Assembly: GCA_946539635.1 (NCBI GenBank)
Contig: CAMNHS010000017.1
Coordinates: forward strand, 1-16,961
Source: an uncultured Prevotellaceae bacterium
GTDB lineage: Bacteria > Bacteroidota > Bacteroidia > Bacteroidales > Bacteroidaceae
Direction of reading: 5' to 3'
DNA length: 16,961 nt
Below, one piece after another: positions 6,170 to 14,557 of the stretch (positions are counted from its first letter, which is position 1; every line of letters starts with the position of its first letter). The position numbers and the translations under genes were made by a program. The notes below the pieces were generated by a model that saw only the letters and a program-made list of their open reading frames with translations, ran no database searches and was not told the origin of the DNA.

Positions 6170-8182
6170 ATGACTTTCGAATATACAATCGGTATACTTC
6201 TTCTGCCTCTGCTCTCATTCTTGGTAATCGGTTTGATAGATTACTTCAGAGGTAAAAATGGTTGGTCGCACAAGGCAGCAGGTTTAATGGGAACCTGTTC
6301 CCTCGGTGTTGTGACAATACTCTGCTACATTACTGCATTCCAGTATTTTGGCATGGACCGTCTTGCTGACGGTACCTATGCTACTGTAGTACCTTATAAT
6401 ACTACATGGTTGCCATTAGGTAATTTACACTTCGATCTTGGTATATTACTTGACCCGATATCAGTAATGATGCTTATCGTCATCTCTACTGTATCGCTGA
6501 TGGTACATATATATTCTTTCGGCTATATGCATGGCGAAAAAGGATTTCAGCGCTACTATGCATTCCTTTCGCTATTCACCTTCTCAATGTTGGGATTGGT
6601 ACTGGCAACAAACATTTTCCAGATGTATATGTTCTGGGAGTTGGTGGGTGTCAGCTCATATCTGCTCATCGGTTTCTATTACTCTCTCGCAGCAGCCGTT
6701 CACGCATCAAAGAAGGCATTTATCGTAACTCGTTTTGCCGATATGTTCTTCCTTATCGGTATATTGATATTCGGTTTCTATACCCAGAGCTTCAACTTCT
6801 CATTCACGGGTACAGAAATCATCGGTGCAGCTGCCAACACCTTCACCAACTGCAATGCTGACAAAGCATTCCTTGCTGGCGGTATGATACTTCCGACAGC
6901 ACTTGTACTGATGTTTATCGGTGGTGCTGGTAAGTCAGCAATGTTCCCACTCCACATATGGCTGCCAGATGCTATGGAAGGTCCAACACCAGTATCTGCA
7001 CTTATCCATGCCGCTACTATGGTAGTAGCTGGTGTATTCCAGATAGCACGTATGTTCCCATTGTGGATTGACTATGCACCCAATCAACTTTCTATCGTTG
7101 TCGTGGTAGGTGCTTTTACTGCATTCTATGCAGCAGCAATAGCATGTGCCCAGAGCGATATCAAGAGAGTATTGGCATTCTCAACAATATCACAGATAGC
7201 ATTCATGATGGTTGCATTAGGTGTATGTCTGCCAGGACATGACGGAGAAGCATATATCAACAACCACTCTTCGCTGGGTTATATGGCATCCATGTTCCAT
7301 CTGTTCACTCATGCCATGTTCAAGGCTTGTCTGTTCCTTGGTGCAGGATGTATCATTCATGCAGTACACTCAAACGAGATGTCAGCAATGGGTGGTTTAA
7401 GAAAGTATATGCCTATCACACATGCTACATTCCTTATTTCATGTCTCGCTATTGCAGGTATTCCATTCTTCTCCGGCTTCAGTTCTAAGGATGAGATTAT
7501 TTCTGCATGTTTCGCATACTCACCAATCTGTGGATGGTGGATGACTGGTGTTGCAGCTATGACTGCATTCTATATGTTCCGTCTTTACTACGGCATCTTC
7601 TGGGGTACAGAGAACAAAGAACTACATGCACATCACACACCACATGAGGCTCCTTGGACAATGACCTTCCCACTTATATTCCTGTCATGTGTAACAGTAG
7701 GTGTTGGTATCTTCACTACCCTTGGCGGTTTCCTACATTGGGATTGGGCATCATTTGGCTCATTCGTAACCGCTAGTGGTACAGCCTATACCATACACTT
7801 CGACCCACAGATAGCAATTACATCTACATTAATCGCCATCATATCAATCTGCCTTGCCACCTATATCTTCAAGGGTGAGGAGCAGCCGATAGCTGATAAG
7901 ATGTACTCCCTTGCACCAAACCTACATCGTTGGGCATACAAGCGTTTCTACATGGATGAGGTATATCAGTTTGTGACTCATAAAATACTCTTCCGTTACG
8001 TTTCTGTCCCAGTACAGTGGATTGACGAGCATATCATCAATGGTTTCATTGACTTCACGGCATGGGGAGCCAATGCCGGAGGTGAAAGCATCCGTACAAC
8101 ACAGGATGGTGATGTACGCAGTTATGCCGTATGGTTCATAACAGGTGTCATAGCAATAACATTACTTCTAATCTGCTTATAA
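6170..8182 (+). CDS. nuoL: NADH-quinone oxidoreductase subunit L (distal antiporter-like subunit)
   Basis: The largest pump subunit, with an Mrp-antiporter-like core plus a long lateral helix along the membrane arm. In the 670 residues the key charged positions are kept: E157 in FWELVGVSSYLLIG, K255 in GGAGKSAMFPLHIWLPDAM, the GPTPVSALIHAATMV segment, and H377, H381 and K385 in HLFTHAMFKACLF. The C-terminal part from about residue 590 to 640 is the probable lateral helix, followed by a final hydrophobic anchor. The start has only an A-rich upstream stretch, no Shine-Dalgarno sequence. It is 29 bases after nuoK and 9 bases before nuoM. Confidence 0.97.
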   Translation: MTFEYTIGILLLPLLSFLVIGLIDYFRGKNGWSHKAAGLMGTCSLGVVTILCYITAFQYFGMDRLADGTYATVVPYNTTWLPLGNLHFDLGILLDPISVMMLIVISTVSLMVHIYSFGYMHGEKGFQRYYAFLSLFTFSMLGLVLATNIFQMYMFWELVGVSSYLLIGFYYSLAAAVHASKKAFIVTRFADMFFLIGILIFGFYTQSFNFSFTGTEIIGAAANTFTNCNADKAFLAGGMILPTALVLMFIGGAGKSAMFPLHIWLPDAMEGPTPVSALIHAATMVVAGVFQIARMFPLWIDYAPNQLSIVVVVGAFTAFYAAAIACAQSDIKRVLAFSTISQIAFMMVALGVCLPGHDGEAYINNHSSLGYMASMFHLFTHAMFKACLFLGAGCIIHAVHSNEMSAMGGLRKYMPITHATFLISCLAIAGIPFFSGFSSKDEIISACFAYSPICGWWMTGVAAMTAFYMFRLYYGIFWGTENKELHAHHTPHEAPWTMTFPLIFLSCVTVGVGIFTTLGGFLHWDWASFGSFVTASGTAYTIHFDPQIAITSTLIAIISICLATYIFKGEEQPIADKMYSLAPNLHRWAYKRFYMDEVYQFVTHKILFRYVSVPVQWIDEHIINGFIDFTAWGANAGGESIRTTQDGDVRSYAVWFITGVIAITLLLICL

Positions 8183-8191
8183 TATAAAAAA

Positions 8192-9691
8192 ATGAGTATA
8201 TTATCAATATTTGTACTGATTCCCGTACTGATGCTTCTCGGCCTTTGGTTGGCAAGAAACATCAATGAAGTACGCGGTGTGATGGTAGCAGGAGCCTCTT
8301 GCCTTGTAGCACTCTCAGTATGGCTCACCATCGATTTTATAAGCCAGCGTGCCGCAGGCAATACAGCAGAAATGCTTTATACCTACAGCCATGTATGGTT
8401 TGCTCCACTGAATATTTCTTATGCCGTAGGTGTTGACGGCATAAGCGTAGTGATGCTTCTGCTTTCAAGCATCATAGTATTTACAGGCACATTTGCTTCA
8501 TGGAAGTTGCAGCCACTGACAAAGGAATTCTTCCTCTGGTTCACACTGCTATCAACTGGTGTATTTGGTTTCTTCATCAGCATCGACCTCTTCACCATGT
8601 TCATGTTCTATGAGGTTGCCTTGATACCTATGTATCTACTCATTGGTTATTGGGGTTCTGGTAACAAGGAATACGCTGCTATGAAACTGACCCTGATGCT
8701 TATGGGTGGTTCTGCTCTTATCATCGTAGGTCTTGCAGGTATCTATTTCTTCAGCGGTGGCCAGACTATGAATCTACTCGACATTGCCCACCACACAAAT
8801 GGTGCAATAATGATTCCTGCAGAGATTCAGAAAGCATTGTTCCCATTCGTATTCATTGGTTTCGGTGTACTCGGAGCATTATTCCCATTCCACACATGGT
8901 CTCCTATCGGTCACGGATGTGCACCAACATCTGTCTCCATGCTTCACGCAGGTGTACTTATGAAGCTTGGTGGATATGGTTGCTTCCGTATCGCCATGTT
9001 CCTGCTTCCTGATGCAGCAAATGATCTTGCATGGATATTCCTTATCCTTACTACAATATCTGTTGTTTATGGTGCATTCAGTGCTTGTGTACAAACTGAC
9101 TTGAAGTTTATCAACGCATACTCTTCTGTTTCTCACTGCGGACTTGTACTCTTCGCACTCCTCATGATGACAAAGGTTTCATGCACAGGTGCCATCCTGC
9201 AGATGCTATCTCATGGTCTCATGACAGCACTGTTCTTCGCACTCATAGGTATGATATATGGACGTACACACACACGTGATATACGTGAATTGGGTGGTTT
9301 GATGAAAATAATGCCATTCCTCTCTGTAGGATATGTGATAGCAGGTCTTGCAAACCTTGGTCTTCCAGGTTTCTCTGGCTTCATCGCAGAAATGACAATC
9401 TTCGTTGGCTCATTCGAAAATCCTGATACATTTCATCGTTGCTGCACAATAATAGCATGTACATCTATTGTAGTAACAGCTGTCTATATTCTTAGAACAG
9501 TCGGATTTATCCTCTTCGGAAATGTTACCAATCCACATTATGAAACACTTACCGATGCTACTTGGGATGAGAAATTTGCAGTATGCTGTCTCATCTTCTG
9601 TGTAGCAGGTCTCGGTTCTTTCCCACTTTGGGCAAGCAATGTCATTGAGACTGGTGTTATTCCAATTCTAACAAACATAGGAACGCTATAA
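8192..9691 (+). CDS. nuoM: NADH-quinone oxidoreductase subunit M (variant antiporter-like subunit)
   Basis: Middle antiporter-like pump subunit, 499 residues. The conserved membrane glutamate is E141 (FYEVALIPMYLLIGYWG), the second lysine K258 lies in SMLHAGVLMKLGGYG, and the C-terminal E400 lies in GFSGFIAEMTIFVGSF. The broken-helix lysine (K234 in E. coli) is missing: the aligned stretch FGVLGALFPFHTW has L227 there. The usual WLPDAH is WSPIGH (236-241). H252 in the membrane segment is a possible stand-in. This looks like a subfamily trait and not a decayed gene, since the rest is intact. The start has an A-rich upstream stretch and no Shine-Dalgarno sequence. nuoN follows after 3 bases. 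Confidence 0.95.
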   Translation: MSILSIFVLIPVLMLLGLWLARNINEVRGVMVAGASCLVALSVWLTIDFISQRAAGNTAEMLYTYSHVWFAPLNISYAVGVDGISVVMLLLSSIIVFTGTFASWKLQPLTKEFFLWFTLLSTGVFGFFISIDLFTMFMFYEVALIPMYLLIGYWGSGNKEYAAMKLTLMLMGGSALIIVGLAGIYFFSGGQTMNLLDIAHHTNGAIMIPAEIQKALFPFVFIGFGVLGALFPFHTWSPIGHGCAPTSVSMLHAGVLMKLGGYGCFRIAMFLLPDAANDLAWIFLILTTISVVYGAFSACVQTDLKFINAYSSVSHCGLVLFALLMMTKVSCTGAILQMLSHGLMTALFFALIGMIYGRTHTRDIRELGGLMKIMPFLSVGYVIAGLANLGLPGFSGFIAEMTIFVGSFENPDTFHRCCTIIACTSIVVTAVYILRTVGFILFGNVTNPHYETLTDATWDEKFAVCCLIFCVAGLGSFPLWASNVIETGVIPILTNIGTL

Positions 9692-9694
9692 GAT

Positions 9695-11161
9695 ATGAAT
9701 TACGGTCAATTTCTCTATATGATACCTGAAGCAACCCTCGTTGTTTTCTTGGTAATATTGTTCGTAGAAGACTTCTGCTCTGCTCGTGATGCAGAAAGGA
9801 AATGGTTAAATCCATTTGCCAGCATCTGTTTTCTGGCACAGACAATAGTATGTCTTCTTCCTACCATCATGGGGAGCAACGATATCATAGACCTCTTCGG
9901 TTCTATGTACCATGCAACCCCAGCTGTCAATATGATGAAGGCTATCCTCACATTTGGTACCTTTATCGTTGTACTGCAGTCACGCAATTGGCTCAACAAT
10001 ACAGAGTCAAAGATGATAGAAGGTGAATTCTACATGTTGACAGCATCAACTCTACTTGGTATGTATATGATGATGTCAGCAGGCGACTTCCTGATGTTCT
10101 TCCTTGGTCTTGAAATGGCATCTGTGCCAATGGCATGTATGGTTGCTCTCGACAAATGGCGTAACCTCTCAGCAGAGGCAGCAGCAAAGTTCATACTTAC
10201 TGCCACCTTCTCATCAGGAGTAATGCTCTATGGCATTTCCTTCCTGTATGGTGCCACAGGACATCTGTATTTTGATGATTTCAGAATGTTGCTCAAACCA
10301 ACAAATCTGTCTGTAATGGGTTTGGTATTCTTTATTGCTGGATTAGGCTTTAAGATTTCACTCGTACCATTCCACTTCTGGACAGCTGACACGTATCAGG
10401 GTGCTCCAACAACAGTAACAGGTTATCTCAGCGTAATCTCTAAGGGAGCAGCAGCATTCACTCTTGCTACCCTACTCTACAAAATTTTCATGCCACTGCA
10501 TTCTTATTGGATGTTCGAAATGATGCTACTTGTGGTATTGACAATCACAATCGGTAACCTAATGGCAATACGTCAGACAGAGTTAAAGCGATTCATGGCT
10601 TTCTCTTCTATCTCACAGGCAGGATATATCATGCTTGTTGTGATAGGTGCTAACAGTATCATGTCAATGACAGCCTTGATGTACTATGTCTTGATTTACA
10701 TTGTTGCAAACATGGCTGTATTTACCATTATTGCTTCTGTAGAGAATGCTAATGACGGACGAACAGATATGGCAACTTACAATGGACTATACCGTACAAA
10801 TCCAAAGATGGCCTTCCTCATGACATTGGCACTCTTCTCACTTGGTGGTATCCCTCCATTTGCAGGTATGTTTTCTAAGTTCTTTGTATTCCTTGCAGCA
10901 GTAGATGGAAGACCTAACTTCTGGCCATATTTCATCGTATTCATAGCACTCGTAAATACCGTAGTGTCACTATACTACTATCTGCTGATAGTAAAAGCTA
11001 TGTATATCCGCAACAAAGAAGAGGATGGAGAACCAATTCCTACCTTTGCTATGGATTTCAACACAAAACTGACACTTGTCATCTGCACCCTTGGAGTAGC
11101 ATTCTTTGGAGTTTGCAGTTACATATACGAAATGCTTCATACCGCAGCAGCAGCACAGTAA
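9695..11161 (+). CDS. nuoN: NADH-quinone oxidoreductase subunit N
   Basis: Proximal antiporter-like pump subunit, next to NuoK, 488 residues. Conserved charged residues are present: E140 (FFLGLEMASVP), K220 (GLGFKISLVPFHFWTADTY), K250 (SVISKGAAAF) and the late lysine in GIPPFAGMFSKFFVF. Unlike NuoM in the same operon, it keeps the broken-helix lysine. It is the last nuo gene, and its stop codon (11159-11161) is immediately followed by the ATG of the next gene, with no terminator. Confidence 0.96.
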   Translation: MNYGQFLYMIPEATLVVFLVILFVEDFCSARDAERKWLNPFASICFLAQTIVCLLPTIMGSNDIIDLFGSMYHATPAVNMMKAILTFGTFIVVLQSRNWLNNTESKMIEGEFYMLTASTLLGMYMMMSAGDFLMFFLGLEMASVPMACMVALDKWRNLSAEAAAKFILTATFSSGVMLYGISFLYGATGHLYFDDFRMLLKPTNLSVMGLVFFIAGLGFKISLVPFHFWTADTYQGAPTTVTGYLSVISKGAAAFTLATLLYKIFMPLHSYWMFEMMLLVVLTITIGNLMAIRQTELKRFMAFSSISQAGYIMLVVIGANSIMSMTALMYYVLIYIVANMAVFTIIASVENANDGRTDMATYNGLYRTNPKMAFLMTLALFSLGGIPPFAGMFSKFFVFLAAVDGRPNFWPYFIVFIALVNTVVSLYYYLLIVKAMYIRNKEEDGEPIPTFAMDFNTKLTLVICTLGVAFFGVCSYIYEMLHTAAAAQ

Positions 11162-12343
11162 ATGTCTAAAATAAAGATTATACCTGTTGATACGAAAAAG
11201 GCAATGGATGATTACATTGCCCTTCCACACCGTCTCTATGAAAGATGTGCAGAATATGTTCCAGAATTGGATATGGATACCCGTAATTTCTTCAACCCGA
11301 AGCACAACGACAGCTTGAAATACGCTGATGTGCAGTCATTCGTTGCTTATCGGGACGGAGAATGTGTGGGACGTATTACAGGTGTTATCTCTCATAAGAC
11401 AAATGCAAAATGGAATGTACGCCGCGTACGTTTCACAAACATAGAGTTCTATGACTCTCTCGATATCTCCTCTGCTCTTCTGAATGCTGTCGAGCAATGG
11501 GGTAAGGAAAAAGGCATGGAAGCGATAGAAGGTCCTATGGGCATTACCGACTTCGACAAGGAAGGTATGCTTATGGAAGATTACGAATTAGGTGGTTCTG
11601 CAGCAGAATTCTGGAACTATCCCTATTATGCCCAGCACATGGAGAAGTTGGGATATACCAAAGCCGTTGACTGGCTGCAGGTGCGTATCAATGTTCCAAA
11701 AGAAATTCCAGCACGTTACCATCGTGTATCAGAATACCTGAAGGAAGAACTCCACCTTCGTGTTATCAAGAAGACGAAGAAGGAAGTAAAAGCAGGATAC
11801 GGACATGTGCTCTTCGATCTCTTCAATGAGGCCTTTGCCCCACTCTATGGTACTTCCGTATTCGATTACAAGCAGGTTGATGACTATATCAATATGTATC
11901 TTCCTTTGCTCGATATGGACCTGATACCATTCATCGTTAACGAGAAGGACGAATTGGTTGGTGCAGCAGTAACACTGCGCGACCCGTCAGATGGTTTGAG
12001 GAAGTCAAAAGGCAAACTTCTTCCTTTCGGATGGCTACATCTGATGAAACACATCTACATCAACAAGAGTGAGAAAGCAATGCTTCTTCTTATCGGTGTG
12101 AAGCCAGAGTTGCATGGCATGGGACTCAACGCAATGTTTTTTGACGACCTGATACCAATTTATAATAAGAAAGGTATTAAATGGTGTGAAACGAATCCGC
12201 AATTAGAATATAATGTTAAGGAATTGGCACAGTGGAAGCCTCTCAATCCTCAGATAGTAAAACGTCGCAGATGCTGGGAGAAGTCTTTAACTGACAAGCC
12301 ATTAGCCCCTAACACAATGATAAAAAATCTTGCAAATGAATAG
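11162..12343 (+). CDS. YghO-like protein with GNAT-type acyltransferase features
   Basis: A 393-residue soluble protein that I relate to the E. coli YghO type of uncharacterised proteins, from its N-terminal pattern (IIPVDTKKAM..LPHRLYE..VPEL) and the RNFFNPKHND and EAIEGPMGITDFDKEG stretches. Two GNAT-like pieces can be seen: FVAYRDGECVGRITG at 60-74, and a second half with FIVNEKDELVGAAV at 257-270 followed by GVKPELHGMGLN at 312-323, which resembles the acyl-CoA pyrophosphate-binding loop (R/QxxGxG). No signal peptide or membrane segment is visible. The reaction is unknown. N-acylation of an amine, aminoacyl or lipid substrate is an inference; bacterial ceramide synthase is also a GNAT-superfamily protein, so that alternative should be kept in mind. 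The gene starts on the base after nuoN and overlaps the next gene by 8 bases, tying it to the fatty-acid-type set. It lacks a Shine-Dalgarno sequence. Confidence 0.72.
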   Translation: MSKIKIIPVDTKKAMDDYIALPHRLYERCAEYVPELDMDTRNFFNPKHNDSLKYADVQSFVAYRDGECVGRITGVISHKTNAKWNVRRVRFTNIEFYDSLDISSALLNAVEQWGKEKGMEAIEGPMGITDFDKEGMLMEDYELGGSAAEFWNYPYYAQHMEKLGYTKAVDWLQVRINVPKEIPARYHRVSEYLKEELHLRVIKKTKKEVKAGYGHVLFDLFNEAFAPLYGTSVFDYKQVDDYINMYLPLLDMDLIPFIVNEKDELVGAAVTLRDPSDGLRKSKGKLLPFGWLHLMKHIYINKSEKAMLLLIGVKPELHGMGLNAMFFDDLIPIYNKKGIKWCETNPQLEYNVKELAQWKPLNPQIVKRRRCWEKSLTDKPLAPNTMIKNLANE

Positions 12344-13553
12344 AGTAGTAATTACAGGAATGGGTATTTGGTCATGTTTAGGCCAAACCCTCGACGATGT
12401 TCGTCAGTCACTTTTTGAAGGAAAGAGTGGTATTATTTTCTCACAGGAGCGTAAAGACCTTGGTTTCCGTTCGGCACTGTGTGCTAATGTTCCAAAGCCA
12501 GACCTCAAGCCATTCATTTCCCGCAATATGCGTCAGTTCATGCCAGAAGAGGCGCAGTATGCTTATATGGCAACAAAAGATGCCCTAGAGGCAGCAAAGA
12601 TAGATCAGGATTATCTCGATAGCCATGAGGTAGGTATTATCTATGGTAACGACTCTGTTGCAGAGGCAACAATGAATGCCCTCGATAAGTTCCGTGAGTT
12701 CAAGGACACCTCTGCCTGCGGCTCTGGTGCTATCTTCCAGTCTATGAACTCTACCATTACCATGAACCTGGCATGTCTGTTCCGTCTTCGTGGTATTAAC
12801 CTCACCTCTTCTGCAGCCTGCGCATCCAGCTCTTTAGCAATAGGTAATGCCTATCTGCTCATCAAGAATGGTCTGCAGGATTGTATCATCTGCGGTGGTG
12901 GTCAGGAGGCTAATATGTATTCTATAGCATCTTTTGATGGCATTCAGGCATTCTCTACCCGTGAGAGTGAGCCAACAAAGGCTTCTCGCCCATTCGACAA
13001 GAACCGTGACGGTCTTGTTCCTGGCGGTGGTGCTGCTACCGTTATTCTCGAGAGCTACGAACATGCCGTAAAGCGTGGTGCTCCAATATTGGCAGAAGTG
13101 GTCGGCTGGGGATTCTCAGGCAATGGTGACCATATCTCTACACCAAACGTAGCAGGTCCTGCACGTTCTCTGGAGCTGGCTCTGAAGAATGGCGGCATCG
13201 ATCCTCGTCAGATTGGTTACATCAATGCCCACGCTACATCTACCCATGCCGGTGACGGACGTGAGGCAATGGCAATAGCACAGGTGTTCGGTGACTATAA
13301 GGTGCCTGTAACATCTACCAAGTCACAGACAGGTCACGAAATGTGGGCAGCAGGTGCAGCAGAATGCATTTACTCTATGCTCATGATGAAGAATGACTTC
13401 ATTGCAGGAAACATCAACTTCGAAGAGCCTGATGAAGAAACAAACTGCATCAACATCATCCCTGAGACAAAATCAACACACTTTGATATGTTCTTATCTA
13501 ATTCTTTCGGTTTTGGTGGAACTAATTCAACATTAATTATAAAAAATCTATAA
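12336..13553 (+). CDS. Beta-ketoacyl-ACP synthase (KAS I/II, FabB/FabF-like)
   Basis: Condensing enzyme of type II fatty-acid or polyene synthesis. ATG 12336 is chosen: it gives the standard MNRVVITGMG start and an 8-base overlap with the preceding gene; a TTG two codons upstream is less likely. In 405 residues the triad is complete: C162 in SSAACASSS, H299 in NAHATSTHAGD and H334 in KSQTGH, with K329 before it. The positions nearly equal those of E. coli FabF (163, 303, 340). It is therefore an active elongating synthase and not a chain-length factor. The SRPFDKNRDG and SFGFGGTN motifs are present. The usual Pro after TST is His here (H304). The neighbours (ACP, two dehydratases, exporter) point to a dedicated pathway, probably aryl-polyene or flexirubin type, and not housekeeping fatty-acid synthesis. 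Confidence 0.9.
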   Translation: MNRVVITGMGIWSCLGQTLDDVRQSLFEGKSGIIFSQERKDLGFRSALCANVPKPDLKPFISRNMRQFMPEEAQYAYMATKDALEAAKIDQDYLDSHEVGIIYGNDSVAEATMNALDKFREFKDTSACGSGAIFQSMNSTITMNLACLFRLRGINLTSSAACASSSLAIGNAYLLIKNGLQDCIICGGGQEANMYSIASFDGIQAFSTRESEPTKASRPFDKNRDGLVPGGGAATVILESYEHAVKRGAPILAEVVGWGFSGNGDHISTPNVAGPARSLELALKNGGIDPRQIGYINAHATSTHAGDGREAMAIAQVFGDYKVPVTSTKSQTGHEMWAAGAAECIYSMLMMKNDFIAGNINFEEPDEETNCINIIPETKSTHFDMFLSNSFGFGGTNSTLIIKNL

Positions 13554-13565
13554 ACATTTTTCAAG

Positions 13566-13805
13566 ATGACAAGAGAAGAAATCGTATCTAAGATTAACTC
13601 TGTTCTTGCAGAGGAGTTTGAAGTTGAAGAAAGTGTAATCACTCCAGATGCCAATATTAAGAACACTTTGGCTCTTGATTCCCTTTCTCTCGTTGACCTC
13701 GTTGCTCTCATCCAGCACGAGTACAAAGTAAAGATTCCAGCAGAAGATCTGCCAAAGGTGCAGACTTTCAGTGACCTTTACGACTACATTGAGTCTCATG
13801 CTTAA
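13566..13805 (+). CDS. Acyl carrier protein
   Basis: A 79-residue acidic helical protein carrying the growing acyl chain on phosphopantetheine. The attachment serine is S39 in LALDSLSLVDLV; the housekeeping version reads DSLD, and here the residue after DSL is Ser. It starts 12 bases after the ketosynthase stop and overlaps the next gene by 8 bases, so it almost certainly serves these enzymes. It should need a 4'-phosphopantetheinyl transferase encoded elsewhere. Similar single ACPs occur in aryl-polyene clusters (ApeE/ApeF). Confidence 0.93.
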   Translation: MTREEIVSKINSVLAEEFEVEESVITPDANIKNTLALDSLSLVDLVALIQHEYKVKIPAEDLPKVQTFSDLYDYIESHA

Positions 13806-14214
13806 CATTAAGCAACTAATACCACAACGCTCGCCCATCATGATGGTGGACGAGTTGTTGTGTGTTAATGGCGACGAAGCACAGTGCCGCCTTGCTGTCA
13901 GAGAGGATAATTTCTTTCTGGAGGAAGATGGCCTTATTGCCGAAGTAGGTATCATCGAGCATATTGCCCAGTCAGCATCTGCCTTTGCCGGTTATCGTGC
14001 CGTAGAGGAAGAAGGTGCTACAGAACCTCCTGTCGGATATATCGGCGAAGTAAAGAACTTCCATCTTACCGAGCGCCCTGCCGTTGGTGATGTCCTCATC
14101 ACTACCATTACCATGGGCCCTACCGTCGATGGTGTCACAATCATCAGCGGTGAGTGTAAGAAAGAAAGTGGAGAACCTGTTGCCGACACAAGAATGAAGA
14201 TATATGTTCCTTAA
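13798..14214 (+). CDS. Hotdog-fold 3-hydroxyacyl-ACP dehydratase-like protein, ApeP type
   Basis: With ATG 13798 (overlapping the ACP stop by 8 bases) the protein has 138 residues and begins MLNIKQLIPQRSPIMMVDEL, matching the LIPHRxPxLLVD start of FabZ-like proteins. The catalytic HFPG loop of FabZ is missing: its place holds NFFLEEDGL (38-46). The helix that should carry the catalytic acid is kept as VGIIEHIAQSASAFAGYR, with E54 and H55. This pattern (no HFPG, then xxExxAQxxxAxAGY) is what I associate with ApeP of aryl-polyene clusters, which acts together with the FabZ-like ApeI. A GTG start at 13771 would add nine residues inside the ACP gene and is less likely. It overlaps the next gene, encoding the HFPG-bearing partner, by 11 bases. 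Confidence 0.78.
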   Translation: MLNIKQLIPQRSPIMMVDELLCVNGDEAQCRLAVREDNFFLEEDGLIAEVGIIEHIAQSASAFAGYRAVEEEGATEPPVGYIGEVKNFHLTERPAVGDVLITTITMGPTVDGVTIISGECKKESGEPVADTRMKIYVP

Positions 14215-14557
14215 AGATAAATTCTATAAAGTAACAAAGGAAGAGACATCCGGCATGAGTGCTACATACACCCTTGCCATCCTTCCCGATTGCAGTGTAT
14301 ATGACGGCCATTTCCCCGGCAATCCCGTATGCCCTGGCGTTTGCAATATGCAGACCATCCTCGAGTGTGCCATGATGCTGACAGGAAAGAGTCTTCACTA
14401 CAATACTATAAAGCAATGCCGACTGACGGCTATTGCTACCCCAGCGGTATGTCCGGAAGTAACGGTATCTGTCTCCGTTGACGAGAGCAATACCATTCTC
14501 GCTGAGATAAAAGACAGCAAGCAGACATACATGACCCTAAAAGGTACAGTACAATGA
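14204..14557 (+). CDS. FabZ/FabA-like 3-hydroxyacyl-ACP dehydratase, ApeI type
   Basis: A short single hotdog domain (117 residues). The active-site loop DGHFPGNPVCPGVCNMQ (34-50) gives catalytic H36, and E54 in TILECAM corresponds to the FabZ glutamate. It would remove water from 3-hydroxyacyl-ACP to give a trans-2-enoyl chain; no enoyl reductase is seen in the window, which fits a product that keeps its double bonds. It lacks the N-terminal LIPHR segment of full FabZ, whereas the preceding gene has that segment but lacks HFPG, so the two may work as a mixed dimer. Its stop shares four bases (ATGA) with the start of the exporter gene. Confidence 0.82.
   Translation: MFLKDKFYKVTKEETSGMSATYTLAILPDCSVYDGHFPGNPVCPGVCNMQTILECAMMLTGKSLHYNTIKQCRLTAIATPAVCPEVTVSVSVDESNTILAEIKDSKQTYMTLKGTVQ

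Noticed and set aside
11041-11048. TACCTTTG in the 3' part of nuoN, identical to the nuo -7 element and 114 bases before the YghO-like gene
   Set aside because: No TTTG -33 element lies about 20 bp upstream, and several chance matches to TAnnTTTG are expected in 17 kb on two strands. It remains the first place to look if an internal start is mapped.
12330-12335. TTG start two codons before the ketosynthase ATG
   Set aside because: ATG at 12336 gives the normal synthase N-terminus; a rare start codon is not needed.
13771-13797. GTG start extending the first hotdog protein into the ACP gene
   Set aside because: The nine added residues do not resemble the family, and ATG 13798 gives the expected start just before LIPxR.
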